A stretch of 64,000 nucleotides of DNA. Origin: Comamonadaceae bacterium OS-4 (lineage in GTDB: Bacteria > Pseudomonadota > Gammaproteobacteria > Burkholderiales > Burkholderiaceae_C). The DNA is taken from assembly GCA_027924025.1 (NCBI GenBank), contig AP026970.1, positions 3,680,501 to 3,744,500 on the forward strand, in the 5' to 3' direction. The position numbers and the translations under genes are program-made. Shown here piece by piece: positions 35,499 through 45,060 of the stretch; the stretch's first letter is position 1, and every line of letters begins with the position of its first letter. The notes beneath the pieces are model-generated. The model ran no database searches. It saw nothing but the letters and a program-made list of their open reading frames with translations, and was not told the DNA's origin.

Positions 35499-37801
35499 TT
35501 GACTGCGGCCGGCACCTTTGCGGCGCTATCAGGTGACGGAGGACTCGGCTTCACGGCGAGAGCAGGCGAGATGGCTTGCCCATCCACACCGATGCTTTCC
35601 AGGAAACCGCCCTCGGCCCATTCCTCGTAGCGCCAGTCACCACCTACCCGGACCACGCCGGCAGGTGGCTGCACTTCCTGCACTGGAACGTTCTTGAGGG
35701 CGGTGGCCATGTAGTCGATCCAGGCCGGCAGGGCCAGCGCCGAGCCTGAGGCCCGCGAACCCAGACTGCGCGGCGTGTCATAGCCCACCCACACCACCGC
35801 GACCAGGCCGGGCTGGTAGCCCGCGAACCAGGCGTCCACCACGTCATTGGTCGTACCGGTTTTGCCATACAGGTCCGGGCGCTTGAGGGTGGCTTGGGCT
35901 TTTGCCGCGGTACCGGAGCGGGTCACCTCTTGCAAGAGGCTGGAGACCATGAAGGTATTGCGCTGCGGCACGGCGCGCACCGTCTCGTCCAGGACCTGGG
36001 GCTTGGCTTCAAACACCACTTCGCCACTGGCGCGGGCAATCTTCTGAATCAGCACCGGGTTGACCCGGTAACCGCCATTGGCCAGTACCGAATACGCACC
36101 CGCCATTTGCAAGGGATTGGTGGAGCCCGAGCCCAAAGCTTGGGTCAGGTTGTCAGGCTGACGTTCCGGGTCAAACCCAAAGCGGCTGACCCACTCGCGC
36201 GCGCCCTGGGGCGAGAGCAACTGCATCAAACGGATGGACACCAGGTTTTTGGAGCGGGCCAGCGCACGGCGCAGGGTGATGGGGCCGTCGATACTGCCGT
36301 CGTCATTCTCGGGGGCCCAATCGCCCACGTTCTCCATGGGCGCGTCATTGACCAGCGACTCTGGCTGCATGCCGCTCTCGATGGCGCCGGAGTAGATAAA
36401 GGGCTTGTAGCTCGAGCCGGGCTGGCGCCAGCCTTGGGTCACGTGGTTGAACTGGTTGCGGTGGAAGTCGAAGCCACCCACCAGCGCGCGAATCTCTCCA
36501 TTGGCGGGGTCCATGGACACGAAAGCCCCTTCAGCCTCAGGCCACTGCACCAAGCTCCACGCCTTGCCCTGCTGCAGCACCCGCAGCACCGAGCCGCGGC
36601 GCAGTTTGAGCTTGGCGGCTGCTGAGTCACCCAAGCCGGACTGCGCGGGACGCAGGCCGGCACCGTCGATGGTGAGGGCCTCCCCCGAGCCCAGCACCAC
36701 GCTCACCGCCTTGGCACTGGCACGGGTGACGATGGCGATGCGCAGGTCTTCGTCATCGTCGTAGTCGGCCAGCGCCTGGGCCACGGCCGGATCTTCGTCC
36801 TTCAAGTCGGCAGCGAGGCTCTCCTGCCCCTCCGGACCACGCCAGACCTGGCGCAGCGAGTGTTCCACCAGTGTGTGACGCAGCGCCTTGTATGCCACCT
36901 GCTGGTCCGCAGCACGCAAAGTGGTGGTGACGTTGAGGCCGGTGGTGTAGCTCAGCTCGCCGAACTGGGCATAGACCTGCTGGCGCACCATCTCGGCCAC
37001 GTACTCCGCGTGCACATCCACCTCATTGCGTTTGCGCACCGCGAGCTTTTCAGCCTTGGCTGCCTGGTACTGCGCTTCGTCGATCACACCTTCCGATCGC
37101 ATGCGGCTCAAGGCCACCAGCTGGCGGGTACGTGCGCGATCAAAATTTTGGATGGGGTTGGCAAAGTAAGGGTTCTGCGGCAGGCCGGCCAGCATGGCGC
37201 ACTCGGCCGCACTGAGCGCAGAGAGCGTTTTGCCAAAGTAGGCCTGCGCCGCCGCCTCAAAACCATAAGCCCGCGCGCCCAGATAAATCTGGTTCATGTA
37301 GAGCTCCAGAATCTGGTCCTTGCTGAGTTGCGACTCGATTTTGTAGGCCAGCAGCGCTTCTTTGATTTTGCGCTCCAGTGTCCGCGAGCGGCTCAGTAAG
37401 AAGGTGCGCGCCACCTGTTGGGTGATCGTGGACGCCCCCTGGGTTCGGCCGCCGGTCAGGTTGGCCACGATGGCGCGGGCGACCCCAATGGGGTCCAACC
37501 CGCCATGGCCATAGAAGCGCGAATCTTCCACGGCCAGCAGGCTGTCTTTCATCAGCTTGGGGATCTGGTCAATGGGTTTGTAGACCCGGCGTTCGGTCCC
37601 GAAACCGGCTATTTCAACACCATCGGCCGTGAGCACACGCAGCGGTTGCTTGGGTTGGTAATTGGAGAGGGAAGATGTATCCGGCAGCTGGGTCGAGAAA
37701 AACGCGACCGCAGCGGCCAGAAACAGGGCACCCAGCACTGCCAACACCAGGCCGGTTTTGAGGATGCGCATGGGCCAGGGGCCCCAGGAAGTGGTTTGCA
37801 T
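35495..37801 (-). CDS. mrcA: Penicillin-binding protein 1A (bifunctional glycosyltransferase/transpeptidase)
   Basis: This class A PBP (768 aa) polymerises and cross-links peptidoglycan. After a membrane anchor (about 12-32) comes the GT51 domain with VEDSRFYGHGG and GASTITQQVARTFLL, a linker/OB-like region (about 290-420) and the transpeptidase domain with active-site SSYK in QPGSSYKPF, SKN and KTGTTN. An in-frame ATG at 37771, immediately before the anchor, is a plausible alternative start. It ends 4 bases inside the convergent oxidoreductase gene. Confidence 0.95.
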   Translation of the reverse strand: MQTTSWGPWPMRILKTGLVLAVLGALFLAAAVAFFSTQLPDTSSLSNYQPKQPLRVLTADGVEIAGFGTERRVYKPIDQIPKLMKDSLLAVEDSRFYGHGGLDPIGVARAIVANLTGGRTQGASTITQQVARTFLLSRSRTLERKIKEALLAYKIESQLSKDQILELYMNQIYLGARAYGFEAAAQAYFGKTLSALSAAECAMLAGLPQNPYFANPIQNFDRARTRQLVALSRMRSEGVIDEAQYQAAKAEKLAVRKRNEVDVHAEYVAEMVRQQVYAQFGELSYTTGLNVTTTLRAADQQVAYKALRHTLVEHSLRQVWRGPEGQESLAADLKDEDPAVAQALADYDDDEDLRIAIVTRASAKAVSVVLGSGEALTIDGAGLRPAQSGLGDSAAAKLKLRRGSVLRVLQQGKAWSLVQWPEAEGAFVSMDPANGEIRALVGGFDFHRNQFNHVTQGWRQPGSSYKPFIYSGAIESGMQPESLVNDAPMENVGDWAPENDDGSIDGPITLRRALARSKNLVSIRLMQLLSPQGAREWVSRFGFDPERQPDNLTQALGSGSTNPLQMAGAYSVLANGGYRVNPVLIQKIARASGEVVFEAKPQVLDETVRAVPQRNTFMVSSLLQEVTRSGTAAKAQATLKRPDLYGKTGTTNDVVDAWFAGYQPGLVAVVWVGYDTPRSLGSRASGSALALPAWIDYMATALKNVPVQEVQPPAGVVRVGGDWRYEEWAEGGFLESIGVDGQAISPALAVKPSPPSPDSAAKVPAAVN

Positions 37802-37864
37802 AGCGGCTCGAAGATGGAGCGCGCATTATCGACAGTGCCGGTCGCGCGCGGGCGACCGGTTTGT

Positions 37865-37923
37865 AAACGCTATGAAAAAAGGAGCTGTTCGCGCAATATG
37901 GGCGGGCGCTACTTGCTCTTTTT
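37865..37923. repeat. Dispersed repeat, diverged copy 4, touching the parA 3' end
   Basis: AACGCTATGAAAAAAGGAGC then TGTTCGCGCAATATGGGCGGGCGCTAC reads like the Comamonadaceae repeat with both GCGC halves; its right end runs into the stop codon of the ParA gene at 37909. Confidence 0.55.
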
Positions 37924-38703
37924 GCCTGATTTTTTCTTGGGCAACAAGGCGTCGTGCAAAGCCACAAACTCCTGGGTCAGCTTGTGGCCGGGCTCCAGGT
38001 AAATCATGGGTTTGGACTGCTCGTGCGACTCGCGGATCTTCACCGAGGCACCGAGGTAGGGCTGCAAGACCGGCAGGCCTTCGTCAATCAGCTCCTGCAC
38101 CAAGCGCTGCGGCAGGTTGGCGCGCGGCTGGAACTGGTTGACCACGATGCCTTCCACTTCCAGATTCTTGTTGTGGTCGGCCTTGATCTCTTGCACGTTC
38201 TCCAACAGGGTGTAGAGCGCGCGGCGGGAAAAGTCGTCGCAGTCAAACGGGATCAGGCAGCCCTGCGCGGCAATCAGCGCGCTGCGGGTGTAGAAGTTAA
38301 GCGCCGGCGGGGTGTCGATGTAAATCTGGTCGTAGTCGGCAGCCAACTGCTCCAGCGCGTCACGCAGCTTGTAGATCTTGTGGCGGCTCTCCAGCTTGCT
38401 GTGCAGCTCATCGAGTAGTGGGCTCGAAGGCAGCAGGTCCAGGTTGGGCCACTGGGTTTCGCTGATGTAGTCGCTTACGGGCTTGTCGCGCACCGTGAAT
38501 TTGAGGCTCTGCTCGAAAAACTCCGCCACATTCGGCAGTTCGTTTGTCATATCCGCGCCCAGCAAATAGCGGCTGGAGTTGCCTTGCGAGTCCAGGTCAA
38601 TCACCAGGGTGCGCAAGCCTTGGGACGCACTGATGGCCGCCAGGTTGCAGGTGATGGTGGACTTGCCGACGCCACCTTTCTGGTTGAAAACAACGTGCTG
38701 CAT
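37909..38703 (-). CDS. ParA family ATPase
   Basis: This 264-aa deviant-Walker P-loop ATPase has KGGVGKST at residues 9-16, the switch region DLDSQGNSSRY and IDTPPALN. It has no N-terminal HTH and no ParB partner next to it, so it may position a protein complex or plasmid-like cargo rather than act at a local parS. The C-terminal Lys-rich tail (PKKKSGKKSK) could bind DNA. Orphan chromosomal copies of this type are frequent in Burkholderiales. Confidence 0.9.
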   Translation of the reverse strand: MQHVVFNQKGGVGKSTITCNLAAISASQGLRTLVIDLDSQGNSSRYLLGADMTNELPNVAEFFEQSLKFTVRDKPVSDYISETQWPNLDLLPSSPLLDELHSKLESRHKIYKLRDALEQLAADYDQIYIDTPPALNFYTRSALIAAQGCLIPFDCDDFSRRALYTLLENVQEIKADHNKNLEVEGIVVNQFQPRANLPQRLVQELIDEGLPVLQPYLGASVKIRESHEQSKPMIYLEPGHKLTQEFVALHDALLPKKKSGKKSK

Positions 38704-38940
38704 AACGATTTCCTTTGCTCAAAGCGGGCCACGGGATTGCGGGCAGTCTAGCGGGGCCACATGACGCGACCCTGAACACCCCTGCGCACACGCCCTGCAG
38801 GCAAAAACTGCGCCAAGGCCGCCGCTTGAGTTGCATCAAGGAACACCGATCGCCCGCTGGTTCCACATGGACACCATCGGACTGGCGTGGCACCATTTGC
38901 AAAACGGGCAAAGAACCGGTTTTCTATGGGGGTTGACACT

Positions 38941-40201
38941 ATGACCAGCACACTGGAGGGCGCTTTGCTGCGGCTGGCGCACAAGCAATCTGCTTCGCCG
39001 CACGAGGATTTCACGGAAACGCTGTCGCGGAGCCTGCACGCCATCCGCACCCACCTGAATATGGACGTGGGCTTCATCTCCGAGTTTGTGGACGACCGCC
39101 GTTACTTTCGCTATGTAGATGCGGACAACCGGGATGCGGTCATTTGCGTGGGCCAGTCCGATGCGCTGGAAGACAGCTTCTGCCAACGCGTGGTCGACGG
39201 GCGCCTGCCTGGCCTGCTCACAGATGCAGGCCTTCATCCGGAAGCACTGACCCTGCCAGCGACCCGCGCGTTGCCCGTGGGTGCACACCTGAGCGCGCCC
39301 ATCCGGCTCAGCAATGAGCCGGATCTTCGGGACTTTGTGCTGCTTCAGCGCACGGGCGGACCACAGCCTGAACGGGCGCGACATCGCCATGCTGCAAGTG
39401 GTGTCCGACATGTTGGCAGGCCACATCGAGGCCCGCCTGCAAGAGCAACGTGCGCAAACCGACATCGAAAGCCGTATCGCACGGGCCATGGAGCCGGACC
39501 ATATGCGCAGCGTCTACCAACCCATCTGGGACCTGACGCAGCAGCGATTGGTGGGCTTTGAAGCGTTGACCCGCTTCCAGTGCGGGCCTGCGCAATCGCC
39601 AGAGCAGTGGTTCATGGAGGCCGCCCAAGCCGACCTGGGCACCGTGATGGAGATTCACGCCATCGAGTGCGCCGTGCAGGCGCTCCACCATCTGCCCGAA
39701 GGCATCTACCTCGCCATCAACGCGTCCCCGCGCACGGTGGTGAGCCCCGAACTCTCGCAATTGCTGGCAGGCCTTCCGCTGGACCGGCTGGTACTGGAGA
39801 TCACGGAACATGAAGTGGTGGATGCCACGATGTACACCCACATTGCCCACATCACCCGCTCGTTGCGGGACGCGGGCCTGCGGGTGGCGGTTGACGATGC
39901 AGGAGCCGGTTACGCCAGCTTCAAGCACATCCTGCACCTGGCACCCGACATCATCAAACTCGACGTCAGCATGACGCGGGGCATCGACCGCGACCTCAGC
40001 CGCCAGGCCTTAGCCGCCGCCCTGGTGCGCTTTGCAGAGTCCACCCATGGGCGCTTGGTGGCCGAAGGCGTGGAAACCGACGCGGAACTGGCCACCCTGC
40101 GCCAACTCGGCGTCGGCTTGGCACAGGGCTATGCCTTGGGCAAGCCCATGCCGCTGGAGCAGGCATTGCAACTCACACGGGCGCCCAGCCAGCAAACCTG
40201 A
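38941..40201 (+). pseudogene. GAF-EAL c-di-GMP phosphodiesterase with a frameshift
   Basis: The first frame from ATG 38941 encodes a GAF domain (about 125 residues; TLSRSLHAIRTHLNMDVGFI, SAPIRLSN). Near 39311-39320 it shifts: removing one base around 39317 would give SNGRIFGTLCCFS and join the second frame, which has the GAF end and an EAL domain (FEALTRF, EITEHE, DDAGAGYASF, KLDVSMTR, AEGVET) up to 40201. The loop-6 sequence deviates from DDFGTGYSS. A free-standing EAL product could start at ATG 39314, but no ribosome site is evident. GGGGG lies 9 bases before ATG 38941. Confidence 0.8.
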
Positions 40202-40236
40202 CGCCAGCCCTCATGCTTGGGCTATGCTCGCTGCCC

Positions 40237-41073
40237 ATGCCTGACGCACTCCCTTTTCAACCGGTCCAGCCGGCAATTGCCAGCCCCGCCATCGTGCTGG
40301 CCGCCGGGCGCGGCGAGCGCATGCGGCCGCTGACCGACACCACGCCCAAACCCCTGCTGCAAGTGCAGGGCAAGCCGCTCATGCAGTACCACCTGGAGGC
40401 GCTGGCCGCCGGCGGCTTTGCGTCTGCGGTGGTGAACACCGCCTGGCTAGGAGAACAGATCGAAGCTGAGTTTCATGATGTTTTAGCCCTCCAGCCCAAG
40501 CAGAATGAGCGCGAGCAGCTATCAAATTCAGAGCAATCCGCGACCGACATCCGCCTGCACTACTCCCACGAAGGCCGCGATTTCGGCGGCGCACTAGAAA
40601 CGGCGGGCGGCATTGCCCGTGCCCTGCCGCTGCTGGACACCGTGTTCTGGTCCATGGCGGGTGACGTGTTTGCGCCCGACATGGTGTTCACCCGTAGCGC
40701 CTTGGAGCGCTTTGCGGGCAGCGGCATGTTGGCACACCTGTGGCTGGTGCCCAACCCGGCGCACAACACCAAGGGTGACTTCGGGCTTGAGGCCGTGGGC
40801 GCGGGTGGCATTGGCCGCTGCGTGGACCCCGCTCCGGGCAGCACCGCGCCCCGCTACACCTACAGCACCTTTGCCCTGTTTCACCGCGACCTGTTTGCCC
40901 AGCCCTGGTGCGACATTCCCGCCGGCAACCCGCACGGCATCAAAGCGCCGCTGGCTCCGCTCCTGCGCAAGGCCATGCAGGGTGCACGGGTGAGCGCCGA
41001 GATTTACACTGGCCGCTGGACCGACGTCGGCACCCCCGAGCGCCTGGCAGAACTCAACGCACAGACACCATGA
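40237..41073 (+). CDS. murU: MurU-like N-acetylmuramate-1-phosphate uridylyltransferase
   Basis: This ~278-aa nucleotidyltransferase has the signature IVLAAGRGERMRPLTDTTPK and PLLQVQGKPL, SMAGDVFAPD (metal-binding Asp) and TDVGTPERL. It fits MurU, which makes UDP-MurNAc in the peptidoglycan recycling route after AmgK; a matching kinase is at 56363. Between EAEFHDV and RLHYSHEGRDFGG the family is normally short, but here about 20 extra residues are encoded by a copy of the dispersed repeat (40481-40530), in frame. ATG 40213 is an alternative start. The stop overlaps pepP (ATGA). Confidence 0.85.
   Translation: MPDALPFQPVQPAIASPAIVLAAGRGERMRPLTDTTPKPLLQVQGKPLMQYHLEALAAGGFASAVVNTAWLGEQIEAEFHDVLALQPKQNEREQLSNSEQSATDIRLHYSHEGRDFGGALETAGGIARALPLLDTVFWSMAGDVFAPDMVFTRSALERFAGSGMLAHLWLVPNPAHNTKGDFGLEAVGAGGIGRCVDPAPGSTAPRYTYSTFALFHRDLFAQPWCDIPAGNPHGIKAPLAPLLRKAMQGARVSAEIYTGRWTDVGTPERLAELNAQTP
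40481..40530 (-). repeat. Dispersed repeat copy 5, inserted in frame inside murU
   Basis: Read on the minus strand, TTTGATAGCTGCTCGCGC (40526-40509) is identical over 18 bases to the copy at 25219-25236, followed by a diverged GGGCTGGAGGGCTAAAA half. It adds roughly residues 82-98 (LALQPKQNEREQLSN) to the protein without a stop. Confidence 0.75.
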
Positions 41074-42476
41074 CCCAGCCCTCCACCTCCGCACTCACCG
41101 CAGACTACGCCGGCCGCCGCGCGCGCCTGGCCGCCCACATCGGCCCGCATGGCGTGGCGGTGCTGCCCACGGCCCCGGAGCAGCAGCGCAACCGGGATGC
41201 GGATTTTTTGTTCCGCCATGACAGTTACTTCCATTACCTGAGCGGCTTTGCCGAGCCGCGGGCTTGGCTGGTCATCCAGGGTGACGGCACCACCACCCTG
41301 TTTTGCCAGCCCAAAGACCTGGAGCGCGAAATCTGGGACGGCTTTCGCATGGGGCCCGATGCCGCACCGGGCGCCCTGGGCGTGGACGCCGCCTATTCGG
41401 TAGACGAGCTGGACCAGCGCCTGCCCGGCTTGCTCGATGGCGCCGATGCCGTCTGGTACCCCTTTGCCACCCACAAGGGCCTGGAGACCCGCATCGACGG
41501 CTGGCTCAGCAGCCTACGCGCCCGCGTGCGCTTTGGCACCCTGGTGCCCGAGCAGGTGCGCGACCTGTGCGGCCCACTGGACGAGATGCGCCTGATCAAG
41601 GATGCCTATGAGCAGGACGTCATGCGCCGCGCCGCGCAGATCAGCGCGCAAGCCCACATCCGCGCCATGCAGCTCTCTGCCCGCATGCTGCGCGAAGGCA
41701 AAGACGTGCGCGAATACCACCTGGACGCCGAATTACTGCACGAGTTCCGCCTGCAAGGCTCGCAGTACCCGGCTTACAGCTCCATCGTGGCGGCCGGTGC
41801 CAATGCCTGTGTGCTGCACTACCGTGCCGACGCCGCCCCGGTGCGCACTGGCGAGCTGGTGCTGATTGACGCGGGCTGTGAGCTCGACGGTTACGCCAGC
41901 GACATCACCCGCACCTTCCCCGCCAACGGAAAATTCAGCGGCCCGCAACGCGCGCTGTATGACCTGGTGCTGGCCTCGCAAGTGGCCGCTGTGGAAGCCA
42001 CCAAGGCCGGTGCGCGCTTTACCGACCCGCATGACGCCACCGTCAAGGTGCTGGCGCAAGGCATGTTGGACTTGGGGCTCTTGAACAAAAACACTGTGGG
42101 CAGCTTGGACGATGTGATCGAGAAGCGCGCCTACTTCCAGTTCTACATGCACCGCACCGGCCACTGGCTGGGCATGGATGTGCATGACTGCGGCTCGTAC
42201 ACCGAGCCGTCTGAGCTGGGCACCAAGCATGTGCGCAAGGATGCGCTCACCGGCGCCGACATCGTGAACCGGCCCGCACGCATTCTGCGCAGCGGCATGG
42301 TGCTGACCATCGAGCCTGGCATTTATGTGCGTCCGGCACCGGGGGTGCCGGAGCAGTTCCATCACATTGGCATCCGCATTGAAGACGACGCTATCGTCAC
42401 CGACACCGGCTGCGAACTCATCAGCCGCGGCGTGCCGGTGGAGGCAGACGCCATCGAAGCCTTGATGCGCGGCTGA
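41070..42476 (+). CDS. pepP: Xaa-Pro aminopeptidase (M24B)
   Basis: This 468-aa metalloenzyme removes N-terminal residues before proline. The N-terminal domain (about 10-180, LFRHDSYFHYLSGF) precedes the pita-bread catalytic domain with metal ligands in DAGCELDGYASDITRTFP (two Asp), HRTGHWLGMDVHD (His), TIEPGIYV (Glu) and IGIRIEDD (Glu). ATG 41070 overlaps the murU stop (ATGA); the longer in-frame extension is a shadow of murU. Confidence 0.95.
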   Translation: MTQPSTSALTADYAGRRARLAAHIGPHGVAVLPTAPEQQRNRDADFLFRHDSYFHYLSGFAEPRAWLVIQGDGTTTLFCQPKDLEREIWDGFRMGPDAAPGALGVDAAYSVDELDQRLPGLLDGADAVWYPFATHKGLETRIDGWLSSLRARVRFGTLVPEQVRDLCGPLDEMRLIKDAYEQDVMRRAAQISAQAHIRAMQLSARMLREGKDVREYHLDAELLHEFRLQGSQYPAYSSIVAAGANACVLHYRADAAPVRTGELVLIDAGCELDGYASDITRTFPANGKFSGPQRALYDLVLASQVAAVEATKAGARFTDPHDATVKVLAQGMLDLGLLNKNTVGSLDDVIEKRAYFQFYMHRTGHWLGMDVHDCGSYTEPSELGTKHVRKDALTGADIVNRPARILRSGMVLTIEPGIYVRPAPGVPEQFHHIGIRIEDDAIVTDTGCELISRGVPVEADAIEALMRG

Positions 42477-43160
42477 TCAGTCTTCGGCGCTATCGTCCTG
42501 CTCAGCGGCCTGCTGGGCAGCCGCCCAGTGGCGCTTGGGCAGGTGGCCGAACAGGCGCTCGATCACGGTGTCCACCACCGCATCGTTCACCTCGTGCGCC
42601 AGGAAGGGAATGACATCCGCCGTCACATCCGCACCCAGGCTTACCAAGTGTTCCGCAGCCGTCACGGTGTAGCCATAGTGCATCACCGTGTCCGCCTTGC
42701 CGTGCACCATGTGCAGGGTCGTGTGGGCGTGGGGCGCCAGTGGCAGCTGGGCAAAGCGGCCTGACAAGGCGACCACGCGGCAGGCCAAAAAGACATCTTG
42801 CTGGGTGGATTCCAAGGCCATGATGGCGCCCTGCGAAAAGCCCACCAGCGCCGTGGCCTCGGGGCTCACGCCGGACCGTGCTTGCCAGTCCTGCACGGCT
42901 TTGACGAACGCGGGCATGGCGGCGGCCACCCGCTCCGGGCGGTTTTCTTCGGTGATGCCGATGACCGAAAACCATTGGTAGCCCTGACCCAGGTCAGAGG
43001 CTTCTGGTCCCTGCACGCTCACGACCAAGGCGTCCGGAAATTCGGCCGCCAAACGCCGCCCCAGAGGTACCAATCCTTGAGGCGTGGAGCCCACGCCATG
43101 GTGCAACAAGAAGAGTTGTTTGGCTGCGCCCGCGGGCTGTTGCACAACGATATCGGTCAT
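42477..43160 (-). CDS. ypfH: Carboxylesterase/phospholipase family hydrolase (YpfH-like)
   Basis: The 227-aa alpha/beta hydrolase has the nucleophile elbow GFSQGA (Ser about 119), an acid in HGKADTVMHYG and the catalytic His in PFLAHEVND. N-terminal LFLLHHGVGSTPQGL carries the oxyanion region. It matches the YpfH esterase type. The stop touches pepP's stop (convergent, no gap). Confidence 0.85.
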   Translation of the reverse strand: MTDIVVQQPAGAAKQLFLLHHGVGSTPQGLVPLGRRLAAEFPDALVVSVQGPEASDLGQGYQWFSVIGITEENRPERVAAAMPAFVKAVQDWQARSGVSPEATALVGFSQGAIMALESTQQDVFLACRVVALSGRFAQLPLAPHAHTTLHMVHGKADTVMHYGYTVTAAEHLVSLGADVTADVIPFLAHEVNDAVVDTVIERLFGHLPKRHWAAAQQAAEQDDSAED

Positions 43161-43201
43161 GGGGTCACTCCTGCGAAAACGGGTATCTGAAGATGGAGGG
43201 C

Positions 43202-44395
43202 TTAGCCCGCCGCTGCGCCAGTTTTGCGCAGCGTGATACGGGTTAACAACAATGCCACGATTGCGGATCCGGCAATGCCAGCCACCATCGGCCGGGCGGT
43301 GCCATCGGCCAGCGCGCCGGTAATGCCCATGACCACCGCACCCGTCACAAACTGCAAGGTGCCCATCAAGGCAGAGGCGGTGCCAGCTATTTCGCCGTGC
43401 TCATCCAGGGCCAACACGGCCGTTGTGGGCACCACGAGGCCCAAAAAGCCATAGCCCACAAACAGCATGCCCAGCATCACATCGAGCCGCTCGATGCCGC
43501 TGAGGTTCACCGCCAGCAGCAGGCTCATCATGAGCGCGTAGCCCACCACCGCAAACTTCACCAGCTTGACCAGGCCGAAGCGCGCGCTGAGCTTGCCGGT
43601 GAACTGCGAAATGCCGATGAAAGACGCCGCATTAGCCGCAAACGCGATGCTGTACTGCCGGGGCGTGAGACCGTAATGGTCGATCAGCACAAACGACGAA
43701 TTAGCTAGGTAGGCAAAAAAGCTAGAGATGCCAAAAGCACCGATGAACACCAGCCCCAAAAAATGCCGGTCGCGCAGCAACACACCATAGGCGGCCACCG
43801 CACTGCCCACACTGCTATTGACACGGTCTTTCGCGGGCCGGGTTTCCGGCAGGCTGGTGGCCAACAACACCAAGCCCAAAATGGCGGCTACCGTCACCGC
43901 CCAGAACACCGCGCGCCAGCCGGATGCCTCGATCAAGACACTGCCAGCCAAAGGGGCCAGGATGGGGGACACGCTGAACACCAGCATCAACAGCGACATC
44001 AGCCGCGCGGCGTCGTGGCCTGTGTGCAAGTCGCGCACCACGGCGCGTGGGATCACCATACCCGCGCAGGCGCCCAGCCCCTGGATAAAGCGCAACACCA
44101 CCAGGGTTTCAATATCCGGTGCCAGTGCGCAGCCCACGCTGCCCAGAGCAAACAGCACCAAGCCGAAGTACAGCGGCTTCTTGCGACCCAGCATGTCAGA
44201 GACCGGGCCATAAATAATCTGACCCACACCCAGCGAGATAAAGAAAGCCATCAAGCTAGCCTGCACGGCCCCCATGGAAGCACCGAGGCTTTGGCCGATG
44301 GAGGGGAGGGCGGGGAGGTACATGTCGATGGCGAAAGGGCCGATGGCTGACAGCAAGCCAAGCACCAGGGCGGTGCCGAAGAAGGAAGTTTTCAT
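43202..44395 (-). CDS. Bcr/CflA family multidrug efflux MFS transporter
   Basis: The 397-aa 12-helix transporter has the DHA1 motif A GPVSDMLGRKKPLYFG, motif near IDMYLPALPSI in helix 1 and VIPRAVVRDLHTGHDAARLMS, typical for Bcr/CflA drug exporters. ATG 44395 is chosen as the start because helix 1 follows immediately; the longer in-frame extension has no similarity. Divergent from the H-NOX operon. Confidence 0.9.
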   Translation of the reverse strand: MKTSFFGTALVLGLLSAIGPFAIDMYLPALPSIGQSLGASMGAVQASLMAFFISLGVGQIIYGPVSDMLGRKKPLYFGLVLFALGSVGCALAPDIETLVVLRFIQGLGACAGMVIPRAVVRDLHTGHDAARLMSLLMLVFSVSPILAPLAGSVLIEASGWRAVFWAVTVAAILGLVLLATSLPETRPAKDRVNSSVGSAVAAYGVLLRDRHFLGLVFIGAFGISSFFAYLANSSFVLIDHYGLTPRQYSIAFAANAASFIGISQFTGKLSARFGLVKLVKFAVVGYALMMSLLLAVNLSGIERLDVMLGMLFVGYGFLGLVVPTTAVLALDEHGEIAGTASALMGTLQFVTGAVVMGITGALADGTARPMVAGIAGSAIVALLLTRITLRKTGAAAG

Positions 44396-44522
44396 AGGGG
44401 CGCGAGCATACCCCCGCGCGCTCACCTCCGTATGGCACCGGGCGTTCGCCCCGGTCGGCAAAATGGGCGAGACAGCGACCCCCTGCTCAGGTATAACCCC
44501 AGTACCTTCAAGGAGATGGCGC

Positions 44523-45056
44523 ATGAAAGGCATGGTCTTTACCGAATTTCTGGAAATGGTGGAAAGCACCTTTTCCGCGGACATGGTGGACGACATCATT
44601 GACGACAGCGCACCGCCCAGTGGTGGGGCTTACACCTCAGTGGGCACCTATGACCACCAGGAACTCGTCGGCATGGTGACGGCTTTGTCCGCCCGCTCGG
44701 GCTTGCCGGTGCCAGCGCTGATCCATGGCTTCGGTACCCACCTGTTCGGCCGGTTTCATGCGCTGTACCCCCGCTTTTTCGAAGGCATTCCGTCGGCCGT
44801 GGATTTTCTGTTTGGCATCGAATCCGTCATCCACACCGAAGTGCGCAAGCTCTACCCCGATGCGCAGCTCCCCAGCTTTGACTGTGTGCGGCGGGACGAC
44901 GGGCTCGATATGGTGTACGCATCTCCGCGCCACTTCGGCGATTTGGCGGAGGGCCTTATCACTGGCGCGATTGCGCATTTCGGCGACCCTCTCGGGCTGA
45001 CGAGGGTGAACTTGCCGGATGGCTCCATCCGGTTTGAATTGCGTCAAAAATCTTAA
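44523..45056 (+). CDS. H-NOX haem nitric oxide/oxygen-binding sensor
   Basis: This 177-aa H-NOX protein binds haem and senses NO in the cytoplasm. It has the proximal His104 in ESVIHTEVRKLYPDA, the haem-propionate YxSxR motif YASPR (Tyr132, Ser134, Arg136) and the N-terminal MKGMVFTEFLEMVE. CAAGGAGAT precedes the ATG. It lies 4 bases before a hybrid histidine kinase, the arrangement in which H-NOX inhibits kinase autophosphorylation when NO-bound. Confidence 0.94.
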   Translation: MKGMVFTEFLEMVESTFSADMVDDIIDDSAPPSGGAYTSVGTYDHQELVGMVTALSARSGLPVPALIHGFGTHLFGRFHALYPRFFEGIPSAVDFLFGIESVIHTEVRKLYPDAQLPSFDCVRRDDGLDMVYASPRHFGDLAEGLITGAIAHFGDPLGLTRVNLPDGSIRFELRQKS

Positions 45057-45060
45057 GCGC

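Noticed and set aside
38704..38940. Possible small gene between parA and the GAF-EAL gene
   Set aside because: Frames here lack a family match, ribosome site or codon bias; treated as a promoter-containing spacer.
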